NCBI RefSeq assembly: GCF_000165425.1
Contig: NW_001799047.1
Coordinates: 1 to 64,000, forward strand
Source: Paramecium tetraurelia
Taxonomy: Eukaryota; Ciliophora; Oligohymenophorea; Peniculida; Parameciidae
Direction of reading: 5' to 3'
DNA length: 64,000 bases
Numbering within the stretch: the stretch's first letter is position 1; each line of letters begins with the position of its first letter. A program made the position numbers and the translations under genes. Positions 24,058-38,652 of this stretch are shown here, one piece after another. The notes beneath the pieces are model-generated. The model was not told the DNA's origin. It saw only the letters and a program-made list of their open reading frames with translations, and did not search any database.

Positions 24058-27000
24058 ATGAATGACTTAAAACTTCTTGAAAAATTACCTGCAAGGAAAA
24101 CCAATATCAAGATGAATTTTGCCATAAATGGAGTATTTTCCTTTCCTGAAGAATGGAGAGTAACTGATGAAGCCAATCCAAACTTATTTTAATACTCAGT
24201 TGCATTTCTTGATTAAAGATTATCAGGTGGGAAGGTATTACCTCGAGAATTGACTGAGAAGGAGAAGAAAGAAATTGAAGAAGCAGAGGCAGCAAAGAAA
24301 GCAAAAAAATAACCGAAAAAAAGATGCTAAAATTGAGGTATTAAGAATTATTATTCTTAGCCTCCTAAATTAACACCAGAAGAAGAAAAGGAAAAGCTTC
24401 AAAGGGAATAAATGGAACTTGAAGAATAAAAGAGACTTAAGGCTGAATGGGATGCTCTAACAGAGGAAGAATAATTTTATAGGACTTAGGAGGATCAATT
24501 CAAAAGTCCAAGTATTAAGTTTGATCAGAATTCGTTCTCTTAAGAGTTAACTGGTTAAAGGTTGGTGATATAACAAGAGAGAGTGAGAGTTGACAAGGGA
24601 GAATGGATATTTTTATATAAATCACCGATTCCAGGAGATGAAGAAGTAGCAAAACTCAAAAAAACTAAACCTAAGACTCTAAATGTGAATGATTTAAATA
24701 TCATTGTCTTTAAGGCTTGGATAGATTATCTACCATTTTAAACTCCAGGATAAATTGAAACTATCCAAAGAATCAAATTTACTTAGTATATGGACGAGCA
24801 ATCTCCTCCTGAAACACCTAGACCTAATGTGGAAACAATGTATTTGTACTTAAAAATCAATTTGTCTCAACCGATAACCCCTATTAGGTATGAACCCTAA
24901 CCAACCTTTTAAGATTTGATATCTCTAGCTCCTGAACCTCAACCAATCCCACTAAGTTAGTAGTGCATTGAAGAGTTGAGGAGTGATCTGTAGGTCATTA
25001 TAGAATCGTTGGCGATGGAATATTCGAATATGTTTTCGAAAGATCTAAACAAATATCAAAATGAAAAACAAAGTAATATGTTAATGACTCATAAGAAATA
25101 ATCTCTTTAATAAAGGAAGGAACACTTTCTCTATGATTTCAACATATCAGGAAAATACAAGATTTTAAAGGAAAGAATAAAAAAGAGTATAGTGAAATTA
25201 TGCAGGGATAAGTTTAGTAAATCAGGTTCAGTAACAGGTATTTCAACAACATAATCGGATTAATTTTACTCAGAATTGTATGTGTTTCTAATGGAGGAAA
25301 TGAGATAGGTGTTAATTAATATGGTAAGAGAAAATAAGGAAGCATTGTAAGAGGATTTCTCTCATTTACTATCTAAGAAGAAAACTATTTAAGATGTTGG
25401 ATTTTAAGAGATCATTGTTGAAAAAACAAATGAAACTAGAAAACAACAACTAGAGAGATTATGTTAAGAATACGAAATTTTAAATAGAACTGAGGAGGTA
25501 GAAAAACATCTTAGAGATTTAAATTTGATTAATCCAAAAGATCAAGATGCTTTGATGAAGTTTGCATTCTTCTGTCTCAGATGCGCAAAAATAGATTAAG
25601 CAGTAACACTAGTAGAATAGGCTTTATCTTTTGATGGGCATAATCAATAAAATTAATTATTACTCGCTGGTTTGTATTAAAAACGAGAAAAGATTTCAGA
25701 AGCTAAATTTATTTTGGAATTATTATTAGATTAAGATCCAAACAATTTAATTTATCATCTCTTCTACAATCTGATTATTTAATCACAAGACTAAGAATTA
25801 GCAGATTTCATGATGTAAAAAGCTGAAAGAATATGGCTGAGACAGCTGAATCTAATCAAGCAGGAAGGAATGCATCATGAAGATCCTTAACTATTTGATA
25901 TTCCTTGGATCAAGATTCCTATTCCAGTTCCAGATAAGCCAGAAAAAGACAAGGCCATCTTAGAATAAAGAGAATAACAAAGGATTGCTTGGGAGAATGC
26001 TCATAATTAACCATAATTGACAGAATAATAATATGATCAGATGATTTTACAATTAGTAGAATTCTTCGAGAATGCTTGTCTCTTTGAATTAGCTGAATAA
26101 TCATTGAGTCTATTGAATGACCAATCTCATAATAAGATTACTATGTTAAGAGCTAAAATATACTTGTATAAGTCTGAATATGCTTAGTGCTTGGATCTGA
26201 TTGAAAATATGTTAGGTATTATCATGTTATATTCAAAGAGTTTAATCCTGAAAACTTAGAAATACGTATTGAATACATAAAAGTATTGTTTAAGAGTCAA
26301 GCCTTTGAAAAATGTGAGAAGCAGATAAAATTTGTATTACCGAATCCCTAATTGAGAGAAGATCAGATCACTTATTTTAGTATGTATTTGATGTTAGGTT
26401 CGATTTATATCAATGAAAAGTAATTTGGAAATGCTAGAGCCGTATTCACAAAGGCTTGTCAAATTAAGGACAATTCGTCATTGTCTTGGATGGGATTGGG
26501 TATTTCCTCTCACGAATGTGAAAAGTATAAGGAGGCAGAAGATGCCTTGAGAATGGCTAATCTATATGAGCCTACAAATGATACAGTTTGGGGATACATA
26601 GCTTTGAATTGTTTAAAGGATGGTAAGAGGTTCAGAGATGCTAATTCAGCCTTGAAAGAGATGAATAAAACCGATGTATTGAATAGCACATATAAATGAT
26701 TAGGCTGGATAAGTCAATTTGATGGTTCGTTTAAGCAAAGAATTTTACAATATTGAGGAGTATTTAACTGCCAAGGAATTATTGCAAAAGGCTATAAATT
26801 GGGCCAAGATTCAAGACATGCTTACAGAGGAAATCAATCAATTTGAGATTCAATTAGCAGAGACGAATGAGAAACTCGGATTACTTTAGCAAGCTCTAGA
26901 TATATATTAAGAGATATTAAATGGGGAATGTGGATCTTTGGAGGAACACTTAAAAGAGCAAATAAATAGACTGCATTTCCAGACCAATATAAAATATTGA
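24058..27000 (+). CDS. CFAP70: CFAP70, ciliary axoneme TPR protein
   Basis: About 955 residues. The N-terminal part begins MNDLKLLEKLPARKTNIKM and includes LDQRLSGGKVLPRELTEKEK. The middle has YDFNISGKYKILKERIKKS and ELYVFLMEEMRQVL, and the C-terminal TPR region has LSWMGLGISSHECEKYKEAE DALRMANLYEP and VWGYIALNCLKDG, each matching the order in animal CFAP70 (TTC18). In animals the protein sits in the axoneme, near the outer dynein arm base. Introns: 24338-24360, 26216-26238 and 26676-26703. Exon length is one base over a multiple of three: frame slips by one in the A-runs at 24302-24323, between EAAKKAKK and DAKIE. Apart from that it is complete, with TGA at 26998-27000. Confidence 0.9.
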
Positions 27001-27038
27001 TAAAATATTATAAATATTTATATTATTAATATTAAATA

Positions 27039-27608
27039 ATGAAATCCTTGTTCAGATATCATTTCATTAACAAAGTCAGCATTTCCTCGATCAATCAGAA
27101 TACATTGATTCCTTTATATAAGTCATCAATTTCAGGTATTATCATTATAAACACATTGCTAGATTAAAAATTAAACAATTTTTCATAATCCTACGTACCT
27201 TTCAAGGAATACTTTTAATTGGTTCCCATCTTTCTTGAGAGGTATTTGTTTGATCACGGCAAACATTTTGTTGTTGGAATGGCATATTCGAAGGAATCTA
27301 ATCTATTGTAATTGAAATGTTTGGCTCATTCAGGACTTTATACTAAATATGTTTGATTTATCAATTATATTTAGATTGTCCCTCAAAACATCATCCCTGC
27401 CACATTTGGTGATTACAATCAGAGTGCCAGATTTAATTTGTTCGAGCACACTATTCGAGTGGACTACGATATGATTTACTATAACAATTAGCAAAATGAA
27501 TTTTACCTATTTGATAGGGAGGGCAAATGGGAAGAAGTGGAGATTCCAGAATTATCAATAGAAAAACTGTTTGATGAGAAGAAATATTTGAACGAAGTCT
27601 TCAGATGA
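27039..27608 (+). CDS. Small hypothetical protein, possibly mitochondrial
   Basis: About 173 residues. The N-terminus MKSLFRYHFINKVSISSINQ is basic and hydroxylated with few acidic residues, as in mitochondrial presequences. The body contains FLERYLFDHGKHFVVGMAYS and GDYNQSARFNLFEHTIRVDY. Introns at 27136-27162 (27 nt, in frame and stopless) and 27351-27374 (24 nt, GTT...TAG, contains an in-frame TGA so it must be removed). The gene starts 38 bp after the CFAP70 stop. No family recognised. Confidence 0.7.
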
Positions 27609-27654
27609 TCAAGAATAAATAAATATATAAAAATATTAATTATTTTTAACAACC

Positions 27655-29909
<2,255 letters not shown>

Positions 29910-30043
29910 TTCACATCATTTTTGTATTTAAATATTATATATAGATCAATAATGGAGTTGATCAATAAAGTTATGATTCGCAATATTAAATAGTCATTAT
30001 TATCTATAATTTTATGAATAAATACATATATAAAATAATATTA

Positions 30044-31100
30044 ATGATTATAAATAAATTTTTTGCTGCATTTTCACAACTCATTAGCAAAACCTCCCAA
30101 GTAGCAAAGCAATCTTTAACAAAATAAAATTTAATTCAATCTGAACCTATGAGATTAAGTAAATACTTGGCTTAAACAAGTGTATGCTCAAGAAGAGAAG
30201 CAGAAAAAATGATAGAATCTGGTATGATTTTGGTGGATGGCAAAAAAGTAGATAGCAACATACCAGTTACTTCTGAGAATAAAATACAAGTATTTACAAA
30301 AAATGGAGAAAGAATGCCAGTGAAGCAATCAACAGTAACCAGAATTTATTATTAAAGAAAGTATGGATTTTTTATAAACCAATTGGTATGATATGTTCTC
30401 ACAATGATCCATTTAAAAGACCATCATTCTATGATTTTGCAAAGCTTAGATTAAAAACTGACTAGCATATTATTTCTGTGGGAAGATTAGATTTTAATTC
30501 AGAGGGACTAATAGTAGTGACAAACGACGGAGAGTTGGCTAGATGCATGGAACTACCCGAAACAAAGTTACAACGTATATATAGAGTAAGAGTTTATGGC
30601 ACTTTTACAGAAGAGAAGCTGAAAAAGATTAGAAATGGTCTCACTATAGCTGGTGTAAATTATGGTCCTTATTGGGTTAATGTTGAAAATAGGTATAAAA
30701 AAAGTTTAAAATTAGATAGTCAAGAAACACTTGGTTAATTATGAGATTAGAATCAGGTAAAAATAGAGAAATCAGAAAAGTAATGTAGAAATTTGATTTG
30801 CGAGTTAATAGACTGATTAGATAAAGTTATGGTCCTTACAAGCTGATGGGTTTGAAACCAGGTGACTTTTATGAAGCTTAAATTGAGCCTGAAATAAAGA
30901 GAAAACTTTATCTTTAAGCTAGGAAAAAGTTATAGAATGTATAGGAATAGATTTAATTGGAATAAACAAAACTTAATATTAAAGCTTTAGATGAGTAAAG
31001 TAAGAATGAAAAATAGATTGAAAAATAAGAAAATGATTAGGTTCAGAAGAAGAACTTAATTGTAAATAAATTTAAGAAAGTTCAATAGAAAACAGCTTGA
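30044..31100 (+). CDS. rRNA pseudouridine synthase, RluB/RsuA type, probably organellar
   Basis: A 336-residue protein. The presequence-like N-terminus MIINKFFAAFSQLISKTSQ is followed by an S4 RNA-binding domain (MRLSKYLAQTSVCSRREAEK MIESGMILVDGKKV) and the catalytic core: VWIFYKPIGMICSHND, then GRLDFNSEGLIVVTNDGELA with the catalytic Asp, YRVRVYG, and SRNTWLIMRLESGKNREIRK. This is the RsuA/RluB/E/F family that isomerises uridines in rRNA; mitochondrial rRNA is the likely target, by inference from the presequence. The C-terminus adds a Q/K-rich extension of about 80 residues. Introns at 30335-30357 and 30693-30715, both 23 nt. Confidence 0.9.
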
Positions 31101-31164
31101 TTTGTTTAATAAATTATATAAGCAATTATAAAGTTAATTGATATAGAATTATTCTAATAAGTGA

Positions 31165-32998
31165 TCATGAAAATTTATACATAGAAAGTTGATTAGCTTT
31201 TATTGTTTCTATTTCAGAAAGTGCATTATCTAATCTTTCCCTTAATGCTTCCATTTCAATACTGCAAAGCACTTTTTCATAGTAATAATTCACTTTATTA
31301 AAGTCTTAATACTAATAATGCAATTTCTAATCTATATTTATAATTATGTACATGAATTTATTCCTATAAATTTTGTTTTTCTTTAGTTAAAGTTGTTACC
31401 TACTTTGTCAATTAGTTCATTGTTTCTTGGTTGTCATGTAATTCTTTATTTCTTAATTAGGATTAGTAGTTAAAATTATCGATTTCCTTTTATTACTATT
31501 ACATTTTTTAATCTAATCGAATCTTTACTATAATTCAATAAAATACCTTTTATTATGATTATTAGGATAAATCATTTAATAGTTATTATCTTTCTTATTG
31601 AAACTATTATATTTCTCTCGACATTAGTTAAAACTTCTATGTAATATCATCTTAGAATTCTTATTCAAACTTTCCTTGCTTCATTCTTGCTTCAGTTAGT
31701 TCTTGTTCATAATTCTCTCTCATGGATTGCATTTATTATTGCATTTAATCATACTTTAATTAAAATTAAGAGAACTAAATATTTAATGACTTAATCTAAT
31801 TATCTTTTTCTTGGGAGACAACTTAGGCTTAATTTAACTAATTGAGCATTTCCTATTCTTATATAGTTCTGGAGAGCTTGTCGTGATTCTTCTTCTCTTA
31901 TAATTAATTATTCAGACGTTTATTGATAGAATTTAAATTGTCAATTTCATTTCGTTATTCTATAATTTTGGTTTCATATATCGAAATTTATGACTGTAGT
32001 ATTTCTAATTGATTTTAAAGTTCATGGTTTTAGGTATCCAACTTTCGGACATCTATTCCTAATATTTCTAATTATGAATTTCTCATTTTTAAATCATCAA
32101 TTTCATTTTCTCTTAAATTGATTATCTCTTTAAGTTTATCGAGTTCTTATTCATTAACAACCCTTTTTTTCATAATCTCTTATTATGTTCTCATTTCATC
32201 CATATCAATTTTGATTCTTTGATATAGATTAGTCATTCGTACCAATTCTTTTTAGGCTTAGTCCTTCTAAGCATTAGCATCAACAATTTAGGTCTTTAAT
32301 TCAAATTAGTCCATCTCTAATTAATGGCATTTCTTCCTTGCTTTTTCAGTCTCCCTATTTGAATTATCCAATTCTCTTTACAAATGTTTGAGCTCATCAT
32401 TTAATTCATTGGTTGTAACTTGATAAAATTGCTTCAATTGTTGTGATTAATTATGCATTTCCATTTTGTAATGGTTTTCCATATCCTACAATTATTTGAC
32501 CTTGTCATTTTCACTAATGATAAACTTTTATTTCCATGAATCGCTCTCATTTCTAATTACTCGAATTCTGTCTTCTACTTCTCTGTAAAATCGATCATCG
32601 CTTTTTGCTGAAAGTGTTTCTTGGGATTGGGATTATGGGACTTAAAATTCAGCCACAGATGTTTATAATTTCAAATCTTTTTGCTAAGGGAAAGTTTAGA
32701 TATTTTAAATTTGTTAGATAACCTATTGGGGAATCGGATTGATGGGAGATTATACTGTTCGATAGACAGTTTAACCTGATGGTGGTGCAACATGAGTAGG
32801 CGACATGTTTAATCTAAAGTTATTTGCATTAACAATCTATTCATTAACAGGGACATGAACTGCTTCATACACAAGTGGTTTCAATATTGCTTTCTATTAT
32901 TGTTATTATTTTTATTATTGTTATTATTAAGGTTGAGATGAAAAGGAATCTTTGTTCGATTGATATGCATTCGGGGAAATTGATCTCATTAATTATTT
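31165..32998 (-). CDS. Coiled-coil protein
   Basis: A 596-residue protein. The first 140 residues are polar with a polyglutamine tract near residues 24-38 and proline patches (MSPTHVAPPSGQ). From about residue 150 to the end it is heptad-rich coiled coil: NDKVKQLQDMENHYKMEMHN, IVDANAQKDQAQKELVRMTN, ELDKLKEIINLRENEIDDLK. The C-terminus is SIEMEALRERLDNALSEIET with TGA at 31165-31167. Two introns at 31523-31546 (24 nt) and 31381-31399 (19 nt, among the shortest here). A centrosomal or cytoskeletal role is plausible from the coil, but not specific. Confidence 0.8.
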
Positions 32999-33093
32999 TA
33001 TTATTAATTTTATTAACACATTTAAGAAACTAATAATTTATAAAATACAATAAAGCAAATTGTAAATTATTTGTTTGTTTAATAAATATTATA

Positions 33094-33585
33094 ATGTCTC
33101 TTTCTTCAAGCGATCAATAGGGAATATACGATTCTGGTGAGCTTTCATATCCTAAATCTCCCAAATCCAAAAAGATCAAGAAATGTGAATCACTTTCTCC
33201 CAAAAAGAATTCTGGCCATTGGACTCAAGAGGAACATTAAAAATATTTGAAATTCCTTGAGGATCATGCACATATCAAGAAAAACAATAAAATATTTAAA
33301 CCTATGAGTGATGTCATTGGAACTCGATCACCTAGTCAGTGCAGGTAAAAATAGTGTTATTGTAGATCTCACCATCAAAAGTTCAATCCCTTCTCCCCAA
33401 TAGTTCAGAAGAAAAATCTCAAAGCTCAACAAAGAACACAATTTACTATACCCCCCCCAATGGAAGATTCCTATCAATACAAAGAAGAGGAGTGTCTGAA
33501 TCGCAGATTGGTCCAATTAATGATTTTTGATGAAGAAGAATAATTCGATGAACCTTAATAATTTAATTTAGATGATTTCTTCTGA
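33094..33585 (+). CDS. SANT/Myb-like DNA-binding protein
   Basis: A 156-residue protein with one intron at 33345-33365 (21 nt). Residues about 45-100 form a single Myb/SANT repeat: SGHWTQEEHQKYLKFLEDH, then MSDVIGTRSPSQCRSHHQKF, which ends in the SHxQKF form of the third helix seen in SHAQKYF-type single-Myb proteins. A basic leader (SPKSKKIKKCE) could be a nuclear signal. The C-terminus is acidic (FDEEEQFDEPQQFNLDDFF), like an activation region. Probably a transcription factor; target unknown. An eight-base C run near 33451 encodes a Pro-Pro-Pro stretch. Confidence 0.85.
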
Positions 33586-35240
33586 AATGCATTTATGGTA
33601 TATACATAAAACCTTCTATTTGGATAATGCATTTAATTATATCTCTAATTACTATTTATCATATAAATATTAACGCAGTCTATCTAGATTATCCAATACT
33701 CAAAATTGTTGTTGTCTTGAAATTAATTTGTAAACTACTAACAATAAATTTCTCATTATATTTTAATTTAACAGAATTATTTAGGAATCAGGCTTCTTTT
33801 TACAATACCCTAATCCCAAACTATCATTTCAACCACTATATTTTGTACAAATTAATGAACTTAGAAACTCAAACTTTTTACTTTGAAACAAGTTAATCAA
33901 TTATTTAATCAATATATTTAAAAATAAATGAATTGATTGAAATCATTCAAAAAAAGAAACCTCAATTATTGAAACACTGAAAGAATACAGAGAAGAACTT
34001 TTTATAACAAAAACTATTAAATATGTTAAAGCCTGATGAGAATCTACTAATTTATACTTAACTTTGTACTTGAAAGATAAAGAAGTTTTAAAAAGCGATT
34101 GAAAATTTAAATATGGAAATCAATATCATCAACATATGCTTCAGATGAGAATTTATAATGATCTTTTTAGGATAATAATGTAAATAAACAAAAGATATAG
34201 ATTATTCTTATCATCAATAGATAGATGAAATCTAAATGTAAATTATAAAGAATAATGGATAAATAAATAGTATTATTAAAAGAGTTGAAAGAATAGAAGG
34301 CTTTACTTCAAACTCAAAAACGGAAGAGTTTTAAATAAACAAAATAGAATTGCTTTTGCAATTATTAAATTTAAAATTATTTTGCTATAACTTGAAAATA
34401 TAATTTAGAGAACAGTATTACCTCATTCTTAATGACTATGGTGAGATCTTCAAGTAGTAATAGATAAATGGAAAGAAATTATTGATTAAAATTTTGTATC
34501 CCCAAATAAAAGAAGTGATTCTATTGATGCGATCAAGAAAACTTAAAAGATCAAAAATGCAAGGTTGTAGTCTTAGACGCCAAAAGTTTCATATTTTGGA
34601 TCTTGAAAATTTCTATTCCAATCCAAAGCCCAAGATTTGAGGTAGCCATGAATCCTTAGGATGCATATGATTCTATTAAAAATCCTATTTAAATTGCAAA
34701 AAAACCATTTTCTGAATGAAATTACTATTAATTAAGCTTCAATTAGAATCAGAGATTTTCATTTAATGGCATTTTAATAGTTGAATGGATGCACCAAAAT
34801 GTATGATCCGGTAAAGAAGATCCTATCAAATATGTTTATAGATGTTATAGAATTGATAATCAATTTAATGTAAGAAATTGATTTATTTAAAGATCTTCAG
34901 CTCTGAAGAGAATGAGGATATGAATTAAGACTCCAAGTTTCATAACTTATGATAAAATGAGATTTTATGATGATTATAGCCAAAATGCTTTAATTTGAGG
35001 ACTATTTGTGAACCTTTAATGAGAGGAATCATTAGCATAGTTTGGCCTAAAGACACATAAATATGCAACATCTGTCATTCAAATTATAGGGAAACTCAGT
35101 CTTAGTTAATGGTTTATGTTTAAAAGAACAAGACTTAATTAAATTATAACCATTATTCAAATAGCTAATATATTATTAAACGATTATCAAATTACGTGTC
35201 CAGATTATTATTTTTTTTTAATAATAATATTTTTATATAT
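33586..35240 (+). pseudogene. Block of decayed coding sequence
   Basis: About 1.65 kb with plus-strand fragments of coding character that change frame and hit TGA: MNLETQTFYFETSQSIIQSI near 33854-33910, TLKEYREELF near 33980, MLKPDENLLIYTQLC near 34023-34068, SIIKRVERIEGFTSNSKTEE near 34271-34330 continuing to LENFYSNPKPK near 34640, and QDAYDSIKNP near 34660. The longest open part is about 120 codons (34256-34640). No start, intron set or family makes a whole gene. I read it as one or more pseudogenes, such as a lost duplicate. Confidence 0.5.
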
Positions 35241-36857
<1,617 letters not shown>

Positions 36858-37111
36858 TCTAAGATTAATAAACATTGTATTTTTAACAATTTTATTTTCA
36901 CATTTCAAATAATTATTATTTGTATGCGAGTTACTTATTTATTTGATTAAGAATTGGTGTAATTATAGGGAATAGTTCATAACTGTAATTAATTGATTAT
37001 CATATGATTTATTCGAAACTACCCATAAATACATAAATTTCAGGTGTAATAGCTTTTCTTTATAGAGATTTTAATTAATTTCAATCAATTATATATTTAT
37101 AACAATAAATA

Positions 37112-37378
37112 ATGCAGGATTTTCAATAGACTCTTGATGAAAATCAAAATTTAGCGGAAGCTTTGTAAACTTAATAAAATATTAAGTAAATTATATAACT
37201 CAGAGAAGGTATCAAAACATATAATATAGAAATAAAATAGCAGGAAGAGAATTTTATGTAAAATTAGCAAATACTAAAAAATGAAGAAATTAGCAATAAA
37301 AAAATACTTTTAGCAATAATAATTATTTTATTAATAACAAATATTTTGTTGTTATTATATAAACTAAAAAGACATTGA
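37112..37378 (+). CDS. Small tail-anchored coiled-coil protein
   Basis: An 88-residue frame without introns. It begins MQDFQQTLDENQNLAEALQ, continues as a polar Q/E/K-rich helix, and ends in a hydrophobic segment ILLAIIIILLITNILLLLY followed by KLKRH. This is the layout of small tail-anchored proteins (SNARE-like), but I see no definite SNARE layers. A minus-strand frame stays open across the whole gene (see next feature), so only one of the two may be real here; composition favours this one. Confidence 0.55.
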
Positions 37379-37379
37379 A

Positions 37380-37666
37380 TTTTGATCTAACTTTTCTTTT
37401 AATTTTATTACAATATTTGTTCTTTATTAAGCCCTCTATGCTTCTTACCTAACCTTTAATAATTGTTGTGCTAAAATTGTAACTCTGAATGCTTCTTTAT
37501 TAATGTTATGATAATTAATCTAATTCAACTTTAATCTATATACTGTTATGCTTTGAGAAATTTAATCCTTGAAATTCCTTTATTTTAATGCAGAATATTG
37601 AGTACCATTTTTAATTCTTTAATGCTCAATAATTTTTGATAAAGCATACTTTGTTTTGAAATTCAT
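37380..37666 (-). CDS. Hypothetical protein, 3' end unclear
   Basis: The frame starts MNFKTKYALSKIIEHQRIKN at 37666 and continues with coding-like composition to about KLKEKLDQNS near 37385. No TGA ends it there: the frame stays open across the plus-strand gene at 37112-37378 and first stops at 37085-37087. The part over the other gene is rich in F, L and I, typical of antisense reading. The gene may have lost its stop, may use an intron I could not find, or may be a fragment. Confidence 0.4.
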
Positions 37667-38094
37667 GTTTAGAAATTTCAACGTCAAATTTCTTAATATA
37701 ATTAGTTTATTCTAAAGTAGATGGATAACGATGTTATTTTGAAAATATATTAATTTTAGGATTTCAAATAATAAGTCTTTTAATTCTCTAGAAATTTGTA
37801 ATTGAAAAATCAATGAAATATAAATTTATAACAATTTAAGTTATTACATTTTATTTGGTGCTTTAATTTTTGATTTTTTTTTATTTCCTACCATTTATAT
37901 TATTAAAGTTAAGAAGCAAAGCAAAGAATTAACCCAAATATGAAATTTTTATATACATTTATATATTTTTTCTTCATACAAAGTTTGATTATTGGATATT
38001 AATCTAAAAACAGAAAATTAAAATTTTAATATAATTTTAGGTATTTTGAGTTCAAAAGACTGGGATTTAGCAAAAAAAATAAATATCATTTGAT

Positions 38095-38652
38095 TCAATA
38101 AAGTGATTTATTCGAAATAACACTATCTATCTCCTCACATTCATAAAGTTATGACTTTTAAAATTTATTTCCTTCTTATTATAATAATGAAATCACTTAT
38201 TGACTCTAAATACTTTAATTTGTGCTTGCAAAACTTATTTAAGTTTTTCGTTTCTCCAGTAGAGTATTAATTTATATTGAAACCTATGAGCTTTTAAGTA
38301 TTATATCTGGAGTATTATCAGAAAAGTCTTTTTCAATTTCCAATTAAGTGAAAGCTCTACGCTTATTTTGATTTCTTAAGTTGGAAAAGTATCGATCTTG
38401 CTTTGCTTTTGGATCTGTTTTCATTTTGATATTCAATGAGCTCAAATAATCAACTATGGATAACTCAATTTGGAGATTTTTTTTTTTAAATTCATTAACT
38501 TCTTGATATTCTCTAATGTTCAATTCTAATGATCTTCCTGAATAGCCTCCATAGTAATCCTCTTATGGATCTATATTAATGCTTGACTAAGATATTCGAG
38601 AAAGATTAAGCTCTTTTAAATTAACTGGTTATTACTTTTATTCGAGTTCCAT
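38095..38652 (-). CDS. Hypothetical polar protein
   Basis: An intron-free 185-residue frame: MELEQKQQPVNLKELNLSRI, then YYGGYSGRSLELNIREYQEV, KMKTDPKAKQDRYFSNLRNQ and a Q/S-rich end to TGA at 38095-38097. Charged and probably partly disordered; no membrane segment. No family recognised. Codon and residue use look genuine. Confidence 0.65.

Noticed and set aside
33627-33979. Plus-strand frame of about 117 codons beginning MHLIISLITIYHIN
   Set aside because: The first 75 codons are I/L/Y/N text typical of AT-rich non-coding DNA; only the end looks coding and it lies in the relic block.
37941-38225. Plus-strand frame starting MKFLYTFIYFFFIQSL with a signal-peptide look
   Set aside because: Its second half is antisense to the well-composed minus gene at 38095-38652, and the remaining N-terminal part is only F/I-rich AT sequence.
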